Below, piece by piece: positions 10,732 through 20,862 of a stretch of DNA of 64,000 nt. The notes under the pieces were generated by a model. It did no database searches. It was given only the letters and a program-made list of their open reading frames with translations, and was not told the origin of the DNA. Within the stretch, counting starts at the first letter, position 1. Each line of letters opens with the position of its first letter. Location of the stretch: positions 110,065 through 174,064 of the forward strand of contig QOQV01000006.1 in NCBI GenBank assembly GCA_003327435.1. Reading direction: 5' to 3'. The translations under genes and the position numbers were made by a program. The stretch comes from Ignavibacteriota bacterium (lineage in GTDB: Bacteria; Bacteroidota; Ignavibacteria; UBA10030; BY39).

Positions 10732-11235
10732 ATGAAACATACTACAAAATCAAACCTTGAAGCAGCTTTCGCTGGCGAGAGCCAGGCATATATGAAATAT
10801 ATCATATATGCTGAGAAAGCTGAAAGGGAAGGATTTCCCACAATGGCTAAATTATTTAAAGCGATAGCCTTTGCAGAAAAAGTTCATGCTACGAATCATT
10901 TTCGCCTACTGGAGAAGATTAAGACCACTGTAGAAAATCTGGAAAATGCAGCTGCTGGTGAAAATTATGAAGTTGAAGAAATGTATCCAGCCTTCGATGC
11001 AGTAGCAAAATTACAAAATGAGAAAGGTGCTGTTCAATCATTTCATTATGCTATTGAAGCTGAAAAGATCCATGAATCGATGTATAAGAAAGCAAAAGAA
11101 TTTATTAAGCAGGGAAAAGATATTGAGGCAAAAAATGTGTATGTTTGTCCTGTCTGTGGCCATACAGTAATTGATGAACTTCCCGATAAATGTCCAATTT
11201 GTGGTCTGGCAAAAGAAAAGTATGAAAAATTTTAG
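10732..11235 (+). CDS. rbr: Rubrerythrin
   Basis: NLEAAFAGESQAYMKY, EKVHATNHFRLLE, C-terminal rubredoxin VCPVCGHTVIDELPDKCPICG; ATG at 10732 with RBS aaaggagaga. Confidence 0.93.
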   Translation: MKHTTKSNLEAAFAGESQAYMKYIIYAEKAEREGFPTMAKLFKAIAFAEKVHATNHFRLLEKIKTTVENLENAAAGENYEVEEMYPAFDAVAKLQNEKGAVQSFHYAIEAEKIHESMYKKAKEFIKQGKDIEAKNVYVCPVCGHTVIDELPDKCPICGLAKEKYEKF

Positions 11236-12614
11236 TCACTAATTTTATATTCTTCACCTAATTTGGGAATAATTACTTTGGTATTTGGTAATTTTTCCTG
11301 AACCTTTGTTTGAATCCAAATCATTCCATCTGGTTCACCGTGAACCAGTATTAATATTTTTGGCTTTGTAATTTTCACCAGATTTATTAACTCTTCGCGA
11401 TTGGAATGAGAAGAAAATCTAAAGTAATCCACCTCGCACATTACTTTGATTTCTTCTGCTGATTCGGTTAGTTTTATAACCTCATTCTTCTTGGAATGTA
11501 ATATTTTAAATCCTGGAGAATCGGGATCCAGATAACCGACAAAAAATATTGCAAAGTTTTTTTGTTTTAACCATCTTTGAGCAAGTATAAATGAAGGGGT
11601 TCCATCGAAAACCATTCCACTTGGTGCAAGGACTATGCTTGGTACTTTAAAGTATTTATCATTCAATAAGTTCTCATAATCTAATTTTAATTGAGGTATT
11701 TCCTTTAACTTTAATTTATTGTTGGTTCTTCTTGAAGTGTACCGATGGGAATCATATATGTCAGAAATTTCGTTTCCGAGACCACCTGTGTAAATATCAA
11801 GCTCGGGAATTGATCCTTTCTTAATCAAATTATGAAGTAAAGCCAAAATTTCCTGTTGTTTTCCCAAAGCAAAGACAGGAATTAATATTGAACCTCCAGC
11901 ATCAACAATTTTGTTAATCGACTTAGCAAATCTTTTAATTTCATCGCTTCTTTTAGTGATGATTCCAGATGCAGCAGTTGTAGTTTCCATTATCATAGCA
12001 TCTATTGGTTTTTCAGGATATTCAGCACCAGCCATTATTGTTTGTTTGCTTGCACAGGTATCTCCAGTATAAAAAATTCGAATTGAACTTGTTTCTAATA
12101 AAATACCTGCTGAACCAAGTATATGACCTGAATCTAAAAATTTCAAATTTATTTGCTCGTTTCTTAGATGTCTATATCCAATTAATTCATTGTATTCGTT
12201 AAATTTTACAACATTAATGGTTTCAGTTAATAAATCGAGTTGTTCGTGTGTGTAATGAGGTAGAGGATCTCCATCGATAATTTCTTTATTTGATATATAC
12301 AAACTATTATGTAACATTACTTCTGCGATATCGCGCGATTGTGGTGTAGTATATATTTTTAAATGTGGATATCTCTGAATTAAATAAGGTAAAGAACCAA
12401 TGTGATCAATGTGCGAATGTGATATAATTACATAATCTGTATTTTGATTTTCGAGTAATTCAAAATTTGGTAGTGCTTCAAGTCCTTTTTTTTCGGGATG
12501 TAATCCAGCATCTAAGATAATACCAGTTCCATGAATATCCAGATAATAGCAATTTGAGCCAATTTCGTTTTCACCACCAATTAATCTGAAAGATATTTTC
12601 TCATTTTTAAACAT
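11232..12614 (-). CDS. MBL-fold / beta-CASP metallohydrolase, RNA-specificity (RMMBL) type
   Basis: SHSHIDHIGSLPYL, SGHILGSAGILLE, FYTGDT, ILVPVFALGKQQEIL-type motif, VHGEPDGM. Confidence 0.87.
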   Translation of the reverse strand: MFKNEKISFRLIGGENEIGSNCYYLDIHGTGIILDAGLHPEKKGLEALPNFELLENQNTDYVIISHSHIDHIGSLPYLIQRYPHLKIYTTPQSRDIAEVMLHNSLYISNKEIIDGDPLPHYTHEQLDLLTETINVVKFNEYNELIGYRHLRNEQINLKFLDSGHILGSAGILLETSSIRIFYTGDTCASKQTIMAGAEYPEKPIDAMIMETTTAASGIITKRSDEIKRFAKSINKIVDAGGSILIPVFALGKQQEILALLHNLIKKGSIPELDIYTGGLGNEISDIYDSHRYTSRRTNNKLKLKEIPQLKLDYENLLNDKYFKVPSIVLAPSGMVFDGTPSFILAQRWLKQKNFAIFFVGYLDPDSPGFKILHSKKNEVIKLTESAEEIKVMCEVDYFRFSSHSNREELINLVKITKPKILILVHGEPDGMIWIQTKVQEKLPNTKVIIPKLGEEYKISD

Positions 12615-12617
12615 CGA

Positions 12618-13454
12618 TTATATTAATTCGATGGATTTTGTTTCTGGAATTAGTCCTTTTTTGTAAGCTGTATTAAACAGCAATTCAAGAGCGCTTCTAC
12701 CTTCTTCACCCATATCGATGGTTAAACGACTAACATACATTTTAACGAATTTTTCACCGAGTTCACGATTTAAACCTCTTCCGTATTTTAAAGCATAATC
12801 GATTGCTTCTTCCATATGGTTGTAACCATACTCAATGCTTTTCATTAGGCTTGAAGATATTTTTTGAGCAAGTTCTTTACCAAGATCTTTTCTCACAACA
12901 TCCAATCCAAGTGGTAGTGGTAATCCATTAGAAAAATCTTTCCAGTATTCTCCAAAATCTAAAATCTTATTAAATCCGCTATCGGCATATGTTAGTTGTC
13001 CTTCGTGAATTATTAATCCAGCATCGAACTCACCAGTCGCAGTTCTCTCCATAATTTGATCAAATGGTATATCTTGATTATTTATTCCTTCAGTAAAAAT
13101 TTTAAACAGTAAGGTTGCTGTTGTAAACCTACCTGGTGTTGCAACAGTTTTATCTCGGAGTTCTTCTAATTTTTTGAATTTTTTAGATATTAAAACTGGA
13201 CCGTATCCTTCTCCCATACTCGCTCCTGTGCGCATTATCCAGTATTTATCACTGACATATGGGAAGATATGTGCACTTATTGCTGTGATTTCAAGTTCTC
13301 CTCTTAAGGCTCTCTCGTTTAAAGTTTGTATATCTTCGAGAATGTGTTCAACTTTGAAATTGTCAATTTTTATTTTTCCAGTTGCAAGTCCGTAAAACAT
13401 AAAGGCGTCATCGGGATCAGGACTATGACCAATTTTTAATATTTTATTATTCAT
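12618..13454 (-). CDS. mqnD: 1,4-dihydroxy-6-naphthoate synthase
   Basis: ILKIGHSPDPDDAFMFYGLATGKI, GYGPVLISKK, GLIIHEGQLTY, PLGLDVVRKDL; ATG at 13454 preferred. Confidence 0.92.
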   Translation of the reverse strand: MNNKILKIGHSPDPDDAFMFYGLATGKIKIDNFKVEHILEDIQTLNERALRGELEITAISAHIFPYVSDKYWIMRTGASMGEGYGPVLISKKFKKLEELRDKTVATPGRFTTATLLFKIFTEGINNQDIPFDQIMERTATGEFDAGLIIHEGQLTYADSGFNKILDFGEYWKDFSNGLPLPLGLDVVRKDLGKELAQKISSSLMKSIEYGYNHMEEAIDYALKYGRGLNRELGEKFVKMYVSRLTIDMGEEGRSALELLFNTAYKKGLIPETKSIELI

Positions 13455-13464
13455 TTTCACCTCA

Positions 13465-14202
13465 CTATTTTGTTCCAACATAAACTGTTACGATTCCAAA
13501 TGTTAATGTTTTGTGATAAACATCTCTGAAACCAATTTCTTCTAAAATGTTATTTAACTCTTTTCCTTCTGGGAATTGCATTACTGTATTGGGTAAGTAT
13601 GTATACGCAATTTTATTTTTGGATATAATTTTTCCTATCAATGGTAGTATTTTTTGAAAATAAAAAAAGTATAACTTTCTGAACAATAAATGTTTAGGCT
13701 TAGAAAACTCAAGTATAATAAACTTTCCATTTTTTGTAAGTACTCGATATATCTCAGCTAACCCTTTTTTTAAATTGTTAAAATTTCTTATTCCAAAGGC
13801 GACTATAGAAGCTTGAAAGGATTCATCGTTAAACGGTAAATTTTCTGCATCTGCTATTTTGAAAGCGATTTTATCTTCAAAATTTGCCTTTCTAATCTTA
13901 TTTCTTGCAATTTCTAACATATTTTCGGCGATATCAATGCCTATAACTGATTTACAACCGTATTTTGCGGCTACTATAGAAAAATCTCCAGTTCCACAAG
14001 CAACATCTAAAATCTTGTCTGGTACAGGCTGTCCTAAAAACTTTATTGCTTTCCTTCGCCAATAAAAATCCATCCCACCGCTTAAAAAGTGATTTAAAAA
14101 ATCATAAGTTCTTGCGATGGAATTAAATAGACTTGCTACCTGAGATGTCGAGTATTTCTTATCCAATGAATTGATAATACAATTTGATTTTAAGATAACC
14201 AA
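13465..14202 (-). CDS. menG: Demethylmenaquinone methyltransferase (UbiE/MenG)
   Basis: VASLFNSIARTYDFLNHFLSGGMDFYWRRKAIKFL, LDVACGTGDFSI, AFGIRNFNNLKKGLAEIYRVL, LTFGIVTVYVGTK. Exact start uncertain. Confidence 0.93.
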   Translation of the reverse strand: MVILKSNCIINSLDKKYSTSQVASLFNSIARTYDFLNHFLSGGMDFYWRRKAIKFLGQPVPDKILDVACGTGDFSIVAAKYGCKSVIGIDIAENMLEIARNKIRKANFEDKIAFKIADAENLPFNDESFQASIVAFGIRNFNNLKKGLAEIYRVLTKNGKFIILEFSKPKHLLFRKLYFFYFQKILPLIGKIISKNKIAYTYLPNTVMQFPEGKELNNILEEIGFRDVYHKTLTFGIVTVYVGTK

Positions 14203-14226
14203 AGATTTTTAAAAATACAAAAGGAT

Positions 14227-14255
14227 TTGATTTTAAGTGCTACTATTATTATAAT
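14227..14255 (+). promoter_or_regulatory. sigma70-type promoter upstream of DAHP synthase gene
   Basis: TTGATT (14227-14232), 17 nt spacer, TATAAT (14250-14255), about 30 nt before the ATG. Confidence 0.55.
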
Positions 14256-14285
14256 TATTGTGTTAAATAAAATATTAGGTTGTAT

Positions 14286-15302
14286 ATGATAATAGTGATG
14301 AAGAGATACGCTACTCAAGATGATATTCAAAATGTGATTGATAAAATCAGGGAAATGGGGTACGATTACCAGATTTCTTATGGTGGAGAAAATACTTTAA
14401 TCTTCGTAATTGGGAGTGAAAAAGAGCTTGGTAAAGAAAAGTTTATTTTTTTGAAGAATGTTGATAATGTTATTCAAGTTGCAAAACCTTATAAATTAGC
14501 CAGCAGGGAATTTAAGTCAGATAACACTATTATTGATGTGAATGGTATAAAAATTGGTGGTGAAGAGGTTCTTATAATTGCTGGACCCTGTTCTATCGAA
14601 AGTGAAGAGCAACTTATGTTATCGGCTGAGATTGTAAAAAATTCCGGAATAAAATTTTTAAGGGGTGGCGCATTTAAACCCAGAACAAGTCCATACTCTT
14701 TTCAGGGATTGGGTGAGAGTGGCTTGAGGTTGCTCGCAAAAGCCCGAGAAAAAACTGGTTTGAACATAGTAACAGAAGTAATGGATACATCTGAAGTGAA
14801 TTTAGTTGCTGAATATGCTGATATATTACAGGTAGGTGCAAGAAATATGCAGAACACAAAACTACTTCAGATGCTGGGTAAAATTAATAAACCGGTATTA
14901 TTAAAAAGGAGCTTCTCCGCTACTTTAAACGAGTTTTTGTTAAGTGCAGAATATATACTAAGTAGTGGGAACGAAAATGTAATTTTGTGTGAAAGGGGCA
15001 TAAGAACATTTGTAGAATATACACGCAACACACTTGATTTGAACATTGTACCAGCCATTAAACAAATTTCACATCTTCCTATCATCGTTGATCCAAGCCA
15101 TGGAACAGGTAAATCAGACTATGTGATACCGATGAGCAGAGCGGCGATTGCAGCCGGAGCTGACGGTTTGCTTGTAGAAATACATCCAAATCCGGCTAAT
15201 GCAAGTTCAGATGGTGAACAATCGCTAACTCCTGAAAGTCTAATAAGATTAATGAGTGAAGTAAAAGGTATAGCCAGCTCGGTAGGAAGAAAAATTTTAT
15301 AA
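14286..15302 (+). CDS. aroF: 3-deoxy-7-phosphoheptulonate synthase (AroA-I-beta type)
   Basis: N-terminal ferredoxin-like domain [60 protein letters not shown] at 14286 preferred over TTG at 14280. Confidence 0.95.
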   Translation: MIIVMKRYATQDDIQNVIDKIREMGYDYQISYGGENTLIFVIGSEKELGKEKFIFLKNVDNVIQVAKPYKLASREFKSDNTIIDVNGIKIGGEEVLIIAGPCSIESEEQLMLSAEIVKNSGIKFLRGGAFKPRTSPYSFQGLGESGLRLLAKAREKTGLNIVTEVMDTSEVNLVAEYADILQVGARNMQNTKLLQMLGKINKPVLLKRSFSATLNEFLLSAEYILSSGNENVILCERGIRTFVEYTRNTLDLNIVPAIKQISHLPIIVDPSHGTGKSDYVIPMSRAAIAAGADGLLVEIHPNPANASSDGEQSLTPESLIRLMSEVKGIASSVGRKIL

Positions 15303-15307
15303 GTGCG

Positions 15308-16027
15308 ATGATTCAATTAATTAATGTAACAAAAAAGTTTAATTCAATACTTGCTGTAGATAATTTATCTATTGAGGTGCCGGCAGGACAATTTATGGGC
15401 TTTCTTGGACCAAATGGGGCAGGTAAGACCACCACAATTAAAATGATGACTGGGCTTTACAATCCAACATCTGGTAAGATTATCATTAATGGATATGATG
15501 TGGTTAAACAACCAATAGAAGCAAAATTAAATATAGGTTATGTTCCTGACCAACCCTATCTGTATGATAAATTAACTGGTAGAGAGTACCTTTACTTCTG
15601 TGGAGGGTTATATAAGATACCACAAGAAGATTTAGATATAATGGTTGATGAGATTATTAAAATTTTTGAAATTGAGGAATGGATTGATAAACGAACAGAA
15701 AGCTATTCACAGGGTATGGCTCAAAGAGTGGTTTTCGCTGCTGCATTATTACATAATCCAAAAATCATTATTATAGATGAACCAATGGTTGGGCTTGATC
15801 CAAAAAGTGCAAATATTATTAAAAATATTTTAAAAGAAAAATGTAAGAACGGCAGTACTGTATTTATGTCAACTCATATTTTGTCTGTTGCAGAAGAATT
15901 GTGCCAGCGAATTGTTTTTATTAAAAAAGGGCGAATTGTATTTGACTACGCAATAGAAGAATTAATTGAACTCAAACGTATACATAATCGAAAACTCGAA
16001 GATTTGTACCTGGAATTAGTTGGATAA
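15308..16027 (+). CDS. ABC transporter ATP-binding protein
   Basis: GPNGAGKTTTIKMMTGL Walker A, YSQGMAQRV signature, IIIIDEPMVGLDP Walker B. Confidence 0.93.
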   Translation: MIQLINVTKKFNSILAVDNLSIEVPAGQFMGFLGPNGAGKTTTIKMMTGLYNPTSGKIIINGYDVVKQPIEAKLNIGYVPDQPYLYDKLTGREYLYFCGGLYKIPQEDLDIMVDEIIKIFEIEEWIDKRTESYSQGMAQRVVFAAALLHNPKIIIIDEPMVGLDPKSANIIKNILKEKCKNGSTVFMSTHILSVAEELCQRIVFIKKGRIVFDYAIEELIELKRIHNRKLEDLYLELVG

Positions 16028-17712
16028 TGTTTAAAGAATTAATCCATCTTATATCTTACAAACTTAAATCCAACTTGAAGCTTTCTCTTGATTTTAGCCT
16101 GCAGGGATTGATCAAAAATGTTGGCTCTCTTCTGCTTTATTCTATATTCATAATTGGTGCTTATCATTTTGCATATAATTCAATTCATTATTTAATGAAT
16201 CAAGCTCATATTGGATTATATCTTCTACATAAGTTTTTCTCTATTATGTTTTTTGTATTATTTCTAAGTGTTCACATTGGTAATGTTGTAGTTGCTTATT
16301 CAACTTTTTATAAGTCCAGAGAAGTCATGTATTTGTTCAGCCAACCGGTATCTTTTGCAAATATTTTTTTAATAAAGTTTTTAGATAATTTCTTTTATAG
16401 TTCAACTACACTTTTGTTGATTGGTATTGCAGTAATCTATGCATATGGAAATTATTTTTCCCTTCCATTTTATTTTTACATAATGGTTTTAGCTCTAATT
16501 TTCTTCCCATTTTTATTGATAGCTGCAGCAATGGCAGTGATTGTGTTGTTTATATTAATAAGGTTAGTTGATAAATATAAAGCTACTACAGTACTGATTG
16601 TGTTCATACTTTTGTATGTATTTATTTTACTTTTTTATTTTTATTTATCTAATCCCTTCGAATTAGTGGAAAACGCTTTAAATAATCCTCTCAGTGTAGA
16701 ATCGCTCTCCAGGTATGAGTCTTTTATTTTAAAATACTTACCAAATTATTGGGTATCGGAGTTCCTTTATTGGACAATAAAAGGTAATAAGATAATAAGT
16801 ACTTATTATGCAATAATTAATTTTTTGGTTGCAATTCTTATGTTGACTAGCATATATTACCTTGCAAAAATATTTTATCGAAAAAGTTTTTTAATTGTTC
16901 AGGGACTTAACTTATTTTCAGAGAAAGGGAAATATTCTAAAAATATTTTTCAGGTACCATTATTTTCTAATCGACAAACGGATGTAATTTTCAAAAAAGA
17001 GTATCTTCAATTTTTCAGAGAACCAAGCCAATGGATACAGTTATTGGTAATGTTGATATTTATGTTAATATTTTCTATTAGTGTAATGAACTATGAATAT
17101 AAAACCAATGATCCATTTTTAAAGACGGTTTCCTATATTTCCATTTTCATTTTTGTTGCTTTTTTAATTGCTTCACTCTCACTAAGATTTATTTTTCCTG
17201 CACTCAGTATCGAGTATAAAAATTTTTGGAAAATCAGGTCAGCACCTTTGAATTTAAACAAATTTTATAATGTAAAATTAATTTATTATGGATTGCCAAC
17301 AATCCTGCTTGCACTTATTTTGATAATATTTTCCCATTTACAATTTCTGAAGTATGAATTGTTGCCCAAGGTGTCTATAAGTTTAATTTTATTGACATCA
17401 TTGGTGCTTATCATTTTGAATTTTTCGGGTGGTGGTTATTTTTCAATTTTTTCCGAAAAAAGTCCTGTAAGAATTGCATCAACACAGGCGGCTTCACTTA
17501 TTTTTTTATTAAGTTTGATTTATATTGGTATAGTAACATTATTTTTGGCTGCGATAACTTACAAATACTTTGAAACATTGAAAATAAATAAAATATACGA
17601 AGCAAGAACGCCTTATGAATTGCTATTAGTAATTTTTTTAATTTCAGCTGTTCTCGTTGTCTCAGCATATTTTGTTGGAATAAAAACACTTAAAGAACGA
17701 GATTTTTTGTAA
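16027..17712 (+). CDS. ABC exporter membrane (permease) subunit
   Basis: 561 aa, many TM segments, directly follows the ATPase gene. Confidence 0.75.
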   Translation: MFKELIHLISYKLKSNLKLSLDFSLQGLIKNVGSLLLYSIFIIGAYHFAYNSIHYLMNQAHIGLYLLHKFFSIMFFVLFLSVHIGNVVVAYSTFYKSREVMYLFSQPVSFANIFLIKFLDNFFYSSTTLLLIGIAVIYAYGNYFSLPFYFYIMVLALIFFPFLLIAAAMAVIVLFILIRLVDKYKATTVLIVFILLYVFILLFYFYLSNPFELVENALNNPLSVESLSRYESFILKYLPNYWVSEFLYWTIKGNKIISTYYAIINFLVAILMLTSIYYLAKIFYRKSFLIVQGLNLFSEKGKYSKNIFQVPLFSNRQTDVIFKKEYLQFFREPSQWIQLLVMLIFMLIFSISVMNYEYKTNDPFLKTVSYISIFIFVAFLIASLSLRFIFPALSIEYKNFWKIRSAPLNLNKFYNVKLIYYGLPTILLALILIIFSHLQFLKYELLPKVSISLILLTSLVLIILNFSGGGYFSIFSEKSPVRIASTQAASLIFLLSLIYIGIVTLFLAAITYKYFETLKINKIYEARTPYELLLVIFLISAVLVVSAYFVGIKTLKERDFL

Positions 17713-17771
17713 TTCAATCACATTTTGATTAAATTACTCCAGCAATTAAAGGAGAGAAATTCAAGTTTTTT

Positions 17772-19730
17772 ATGACGGTAAAAGGATATACATTATTTGT
17801 AATTTTGGTTCTATCCCTATCGGGCATTGCACAAACAATTCAGTTTAATAATGAAGCTGAGAAATATTTTTCAGAGGCAATTGAAAAATATAAAAATGCA
17901 AAATATGATAGCTCGCTAATATTCTTTCAGAAAATAGCCAAAATGCCATTAAACCATCGTTCTACAGCTGCATTGATAATGTTATCTAAAAATTACTACA
18001 AGTTGCAAAATTATAATGAATCAATAGAAACCGCTAAAAAGTTTCTGACACAATTTCCGCAAAGCAATTATGTTGATGATGCATATTTCACGATTGGATG
18101 TTCACAATATAAATTGGGAGATTATACAAACTCATTTTATTCATTACTTAATTCTATAATGATAACAAAAGATAGAAAGCTGTATAACAATACATTAAAT
18201 CTTTTACAGATTATATCAAAAGAGAATTTACCAGAAGAGACCTTAAATCAAATTGCTCATAAAAATGAAAATAAAGAAATTTATGATTTGATAATCGCAC
18301 TTTATTCCAAAAAGTTATATGATTATGGAAGTGTAAAGCAATCAAGAAATTTATTGCGAAAAGTAATTGAACATCCAATTTCTGATAAGTATAGATCCTT
18401 CGTTGGAGAAGTTTGGAAAATTCTTCAAAAAAAATACCCATTGAAAATAGGTGTTTTGGTTCCATTAATGGGTAATTATTCGGATTCACCTTTCAGTGAA
18501 GTTGGTAATGATGTTCTTGCTGGTATACAGATAGCAACGGAAAAGTTTAATGCGAACAAGGATAATGACTACGAAATCGTGCTTGATGTTAGAGATACTG
18601 AACGTATGCCGTCCCGTGCTGTTAGCGAATTAAATGATTTGATTAAGCAAAATGAAAGAATTTTGTGTGTAATTGGGCCTATATTTAGCAACGAAGCATT
18701 GGTATGTGCTGAGGTCGCTCAAAAAAATAGAATTTTAATGATAACCCCAACAGCTACCTCAAATGGAATTGCTTCAATAGGAGATTATGTTTTTCAGGCT
18801 AATCCTGATTACAGGAATAGAGGTAAAGCACTTGCACGTATTGCCGTAGACCATTTAAAACTCGTTAATCTGGCTGTTATTTCTCCCAATGAATCATCTT
18901 CTAAAAGTGTGGTTGAAAATTTTATAAACGAAGCAACACAACTTGGTGCGAACATTGTTGCGACTGAATATTATGAAAAGGGAGCTCAGGATTTAAGTGA
19001 GCAATTCCTTAATTTGCGGAAAGTTTCAACTAATCTTGAACCTGTAGTTTCATTTTCTAATAAGGTTAACACATTGGCTAAAATGAAATTGCTTCGTGCG
19101 GGTATTGATAGTGAACTTCTGGATTCTTTAATCGATACTGGCGGCGTTATCGGTGTAAATAGATTATTTGGGAAAAAAGGGCGTGCGATTGCTGATTCAA
19201 TCGGTTTGGTGTATTATTATCCAAATAATTACTCGGATTCCGTTTATTTTGAGATAAATTCAATACATGGAATCCTTTTTCCTATAAGTTCATCAGAAGA
19301 AATTGGTATTATTGCGCCTCAATTAAGTTATTTCAACATCAAAACTCAAATACTTGGAACAAGCGAGTGGTATGATGAAAATGAATTAAAAAACAATAAG
19401 AATTACTTAGATAATCTAATCTTTATTTCAGAATTCTATATCGACGAAGAAGACGAAAATACAAAAAGTTTTATTGAAAATTATAAATCTAGATTTAAGA
19501 ATTTACCCACAAAAAATTCTTATTACGGATATGATATAATGAATTTAATAACTAATCTAATAAAACAGGGAAACATAAATCAAGAACTCCTAAAGAAGCG
19601 CTTATCAGAAGTGCGTGACTTTTCTACATTACACTCAAAGATTACCTTTGGTAGTGATAGGGTAAATTCACAATTTAATATTTTAAAGCTCTCCAATGGA
19701 AAAATAAAAAAAATTGGCGATTTAAAATAA
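17772..19730 (+). CDS. Secreted TPR + periplasmic-binding-protein type I domain protein (LpoA/LppC-like architecture)
   Basis: Signal peptide; TPR-like repeats (aa ~25-130); KIGVLVPLMGNYSDSPFSEVGNDVLAGIQIATEKFN...CVIGPIFSNEALVCAEVAQ...MITPTATS PBP1 fold. Confidence 0.8.
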   Translation: MTVKGYTLFVILVLSLSGIAQTIQFNNEAEKYFSEAIEKYKNAKYDSSLIFFQKIAKMPLNHRSTAALIMLSKNYYKLQNYNESIETAKKFLTQFPQSNYVDDAYFTIGCSQYKLGDYTNSFYSLLNSIMITKDRKLYNNTLNLLQIISKENLPEETLNQIAHKNENKEIYDLIIALYSKKLYDYGSVKQSRNLLRKVIEHPISDKYRSFVGEVWKILQKKYPLKIGVLVPLMGNYSDSPFSEVGNDVLAGIQIATEKFNANKDNDYEIVLDVRDTERMPSRAVSELNDLIKQNERILCVIGPIFSNEALVCAEVAQKNRILMITPTATSNGIASIGDYVFQANPDYRNRGKALARIAVDHLKLVNLAVISPNESSSKSVVENFINEATQLGANIVATEYYEKGAQDLSEQFLNLRKVSTNLEPVVSFSNKVNTLAKMKLLRAGIDSELLDSLIDTGGVIGVNRLFGKKGRAIADSIGLVYYYPNNYSDSVYFEINSIHGILFPISSSEEIGIIAPQLSYFNIKTQILGTSEWYDENELKNNKNYLDNLIFISEFYIDEEDENTKSFIENYKSRFKNLPTKNSYYGYDIMNLITNLIKQGNINQELLKKRLSEVRDFSTLHSKITFGSDRVNSQFNILKLSNGKIKKIGDLK

Positions 19731-19749
19731 TAAATTCTGGAGGCAGAAT

Positions 19750-20481
19750 ATGAAGAAATTCAATGATAAGTTATCGGAGGATTTATTACAATATCATTCT
19801 AAAATTAAGGAATGGCCAGCTGATGAAAGGCCAAGGGAAAAATTAATAAAATATGGTACCGATTCCCTAACAAATGCAGAATTGTTAGCGATAATGTTGA
19901 GAAGCGGCTCAGGAAAAATAACGGCTGTTGATCTTGCCAAGAAGATGTTATCAGATTTTGGATCCTTAAATTCATTATTATCTAAATCAATTAATGAATT
20001 AAAAAATTATAAAGGAGTTGGGACAACCAAAGCTGTAACACTCCTTGCAGCATTTGAACTTGCAAAAAGGATTTCGACAGAGGTATCAGATAAAAAGCTA
20101 AAAATCTCTTCACCAAAAGATGTTTATACGCGTTATGGACCTTTTTTGAAGGATCTAAAACAGGAAGTTTTTAAAGTCCTCTTATTAAGCACTTCAAATG
20201 AATTGCTTAAAGATGTGGAAATTACAAAAGGTACATTAAACGCCTCTCTTGTGCATCCAAGAGAAGTTTTCAGGAACGCAATTATTGAAGCAGCTGCGGC
20301 TATTATCTTATTGCATAACCACCCAAGTGGTAATCCACAGCCCAGCCAGGAGGATATCCAAATAACAAAACAACTTTTACAGGCAAGCAGGATTGTAGAA
20401 ATTACAATACATGATCATATTATTATAGCTGGAAATACTTTTTTTAGCTTTGCTGAGAATGGGATGTTAAAAGAGAAATAA
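19750..20481 (+). CDS. radC: RadC family (JAB/JAMM domain) protein
   Basis: ADERPREKLIKYGTDSLTNAELLAIMLRSG, VHPREVFRNAIIEAAAAIILLHNHPSGNPQPSQED. Confidence 0.93.
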   Translation: MKKFNDKLSEDLLQYHSKIKEWPADERPREKLIKYGTDSLTNAELLAIMLRSGSGKITAVDLAKKMLSDFGSLNSLLSKSINELKNYKGVGTTKAVTLLAAFELAKRISTEVSDKKLKISSPKDVYTRYGPFLKDLKQEVFKVLLLSTSNELLKDVEITKGTLNASLVHPREVFRNAIIEAAAAIILLHNHPSGNPQPSQEDIQITKQLLQASRIVEITIHDHIIIAGNTFFSFAENGMLKEK

Positions 20482-20498
20482 TTACTTAGGTGCAAAAC

Positions 20499-20527
20499 TT
20501 GACAAATTAAATTTATTTTCTTATAAT
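20499..20527 (+). promoter_or_regulatory. Perfect-consensus sigma70-type promoter
   Basis: TTGACA (20499-20504), 17 nt spacer, TATAAT (20522-20527), about 57 nt before ATG 20584; RBS taggagga. Confidence 0.75.
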
Positions 20528-20583
20528 AAAGTAAAGTTTTACAAAATAATGTTGAAATCTAAATTAAATATTAGGAGGATAGT

Positions 20584-20841
20584 ATGGTAAAAAGAAGCGG
20601 TATCTTAATTGCTACTGCAATATCAGCTTCATTGTTCTTAAGTGCCTGTACAAGCAGGCCTTCAGAAGAAGAACTCAGGCAGCTGAATGATTTAAAAGCT
20701 GAAGTTTCGGCATTAGAAAAACAGGTACCTGACAAAGAAAAGGAAAAAGCCAAACTTGAGAAAGAAGTTGCTGAAAAAAACGGCAAACTTCAGGAATGTC
20801 AGGACGATCAAGCTGCAGTAAGAAAAGCTTTAGGTCAATAA
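20584..20841 (+). CDS. Small coiled-coil lipoprotein
   Basis: Signal peptide with lipobox LSAC; mature part nearly all charged heptad-type helix. Confidence 0.8.
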   Translation: MVKRSGILIATAISASLFLSACTSRPSEEELRQLNDLKAEVSALEKQVPDKEKEKAKLEKEVAEKNGKLQECQDDQAAVRKALGQ

Positions 20842-20862
20842 TTAAGGAAAGGAGAAGGGACA

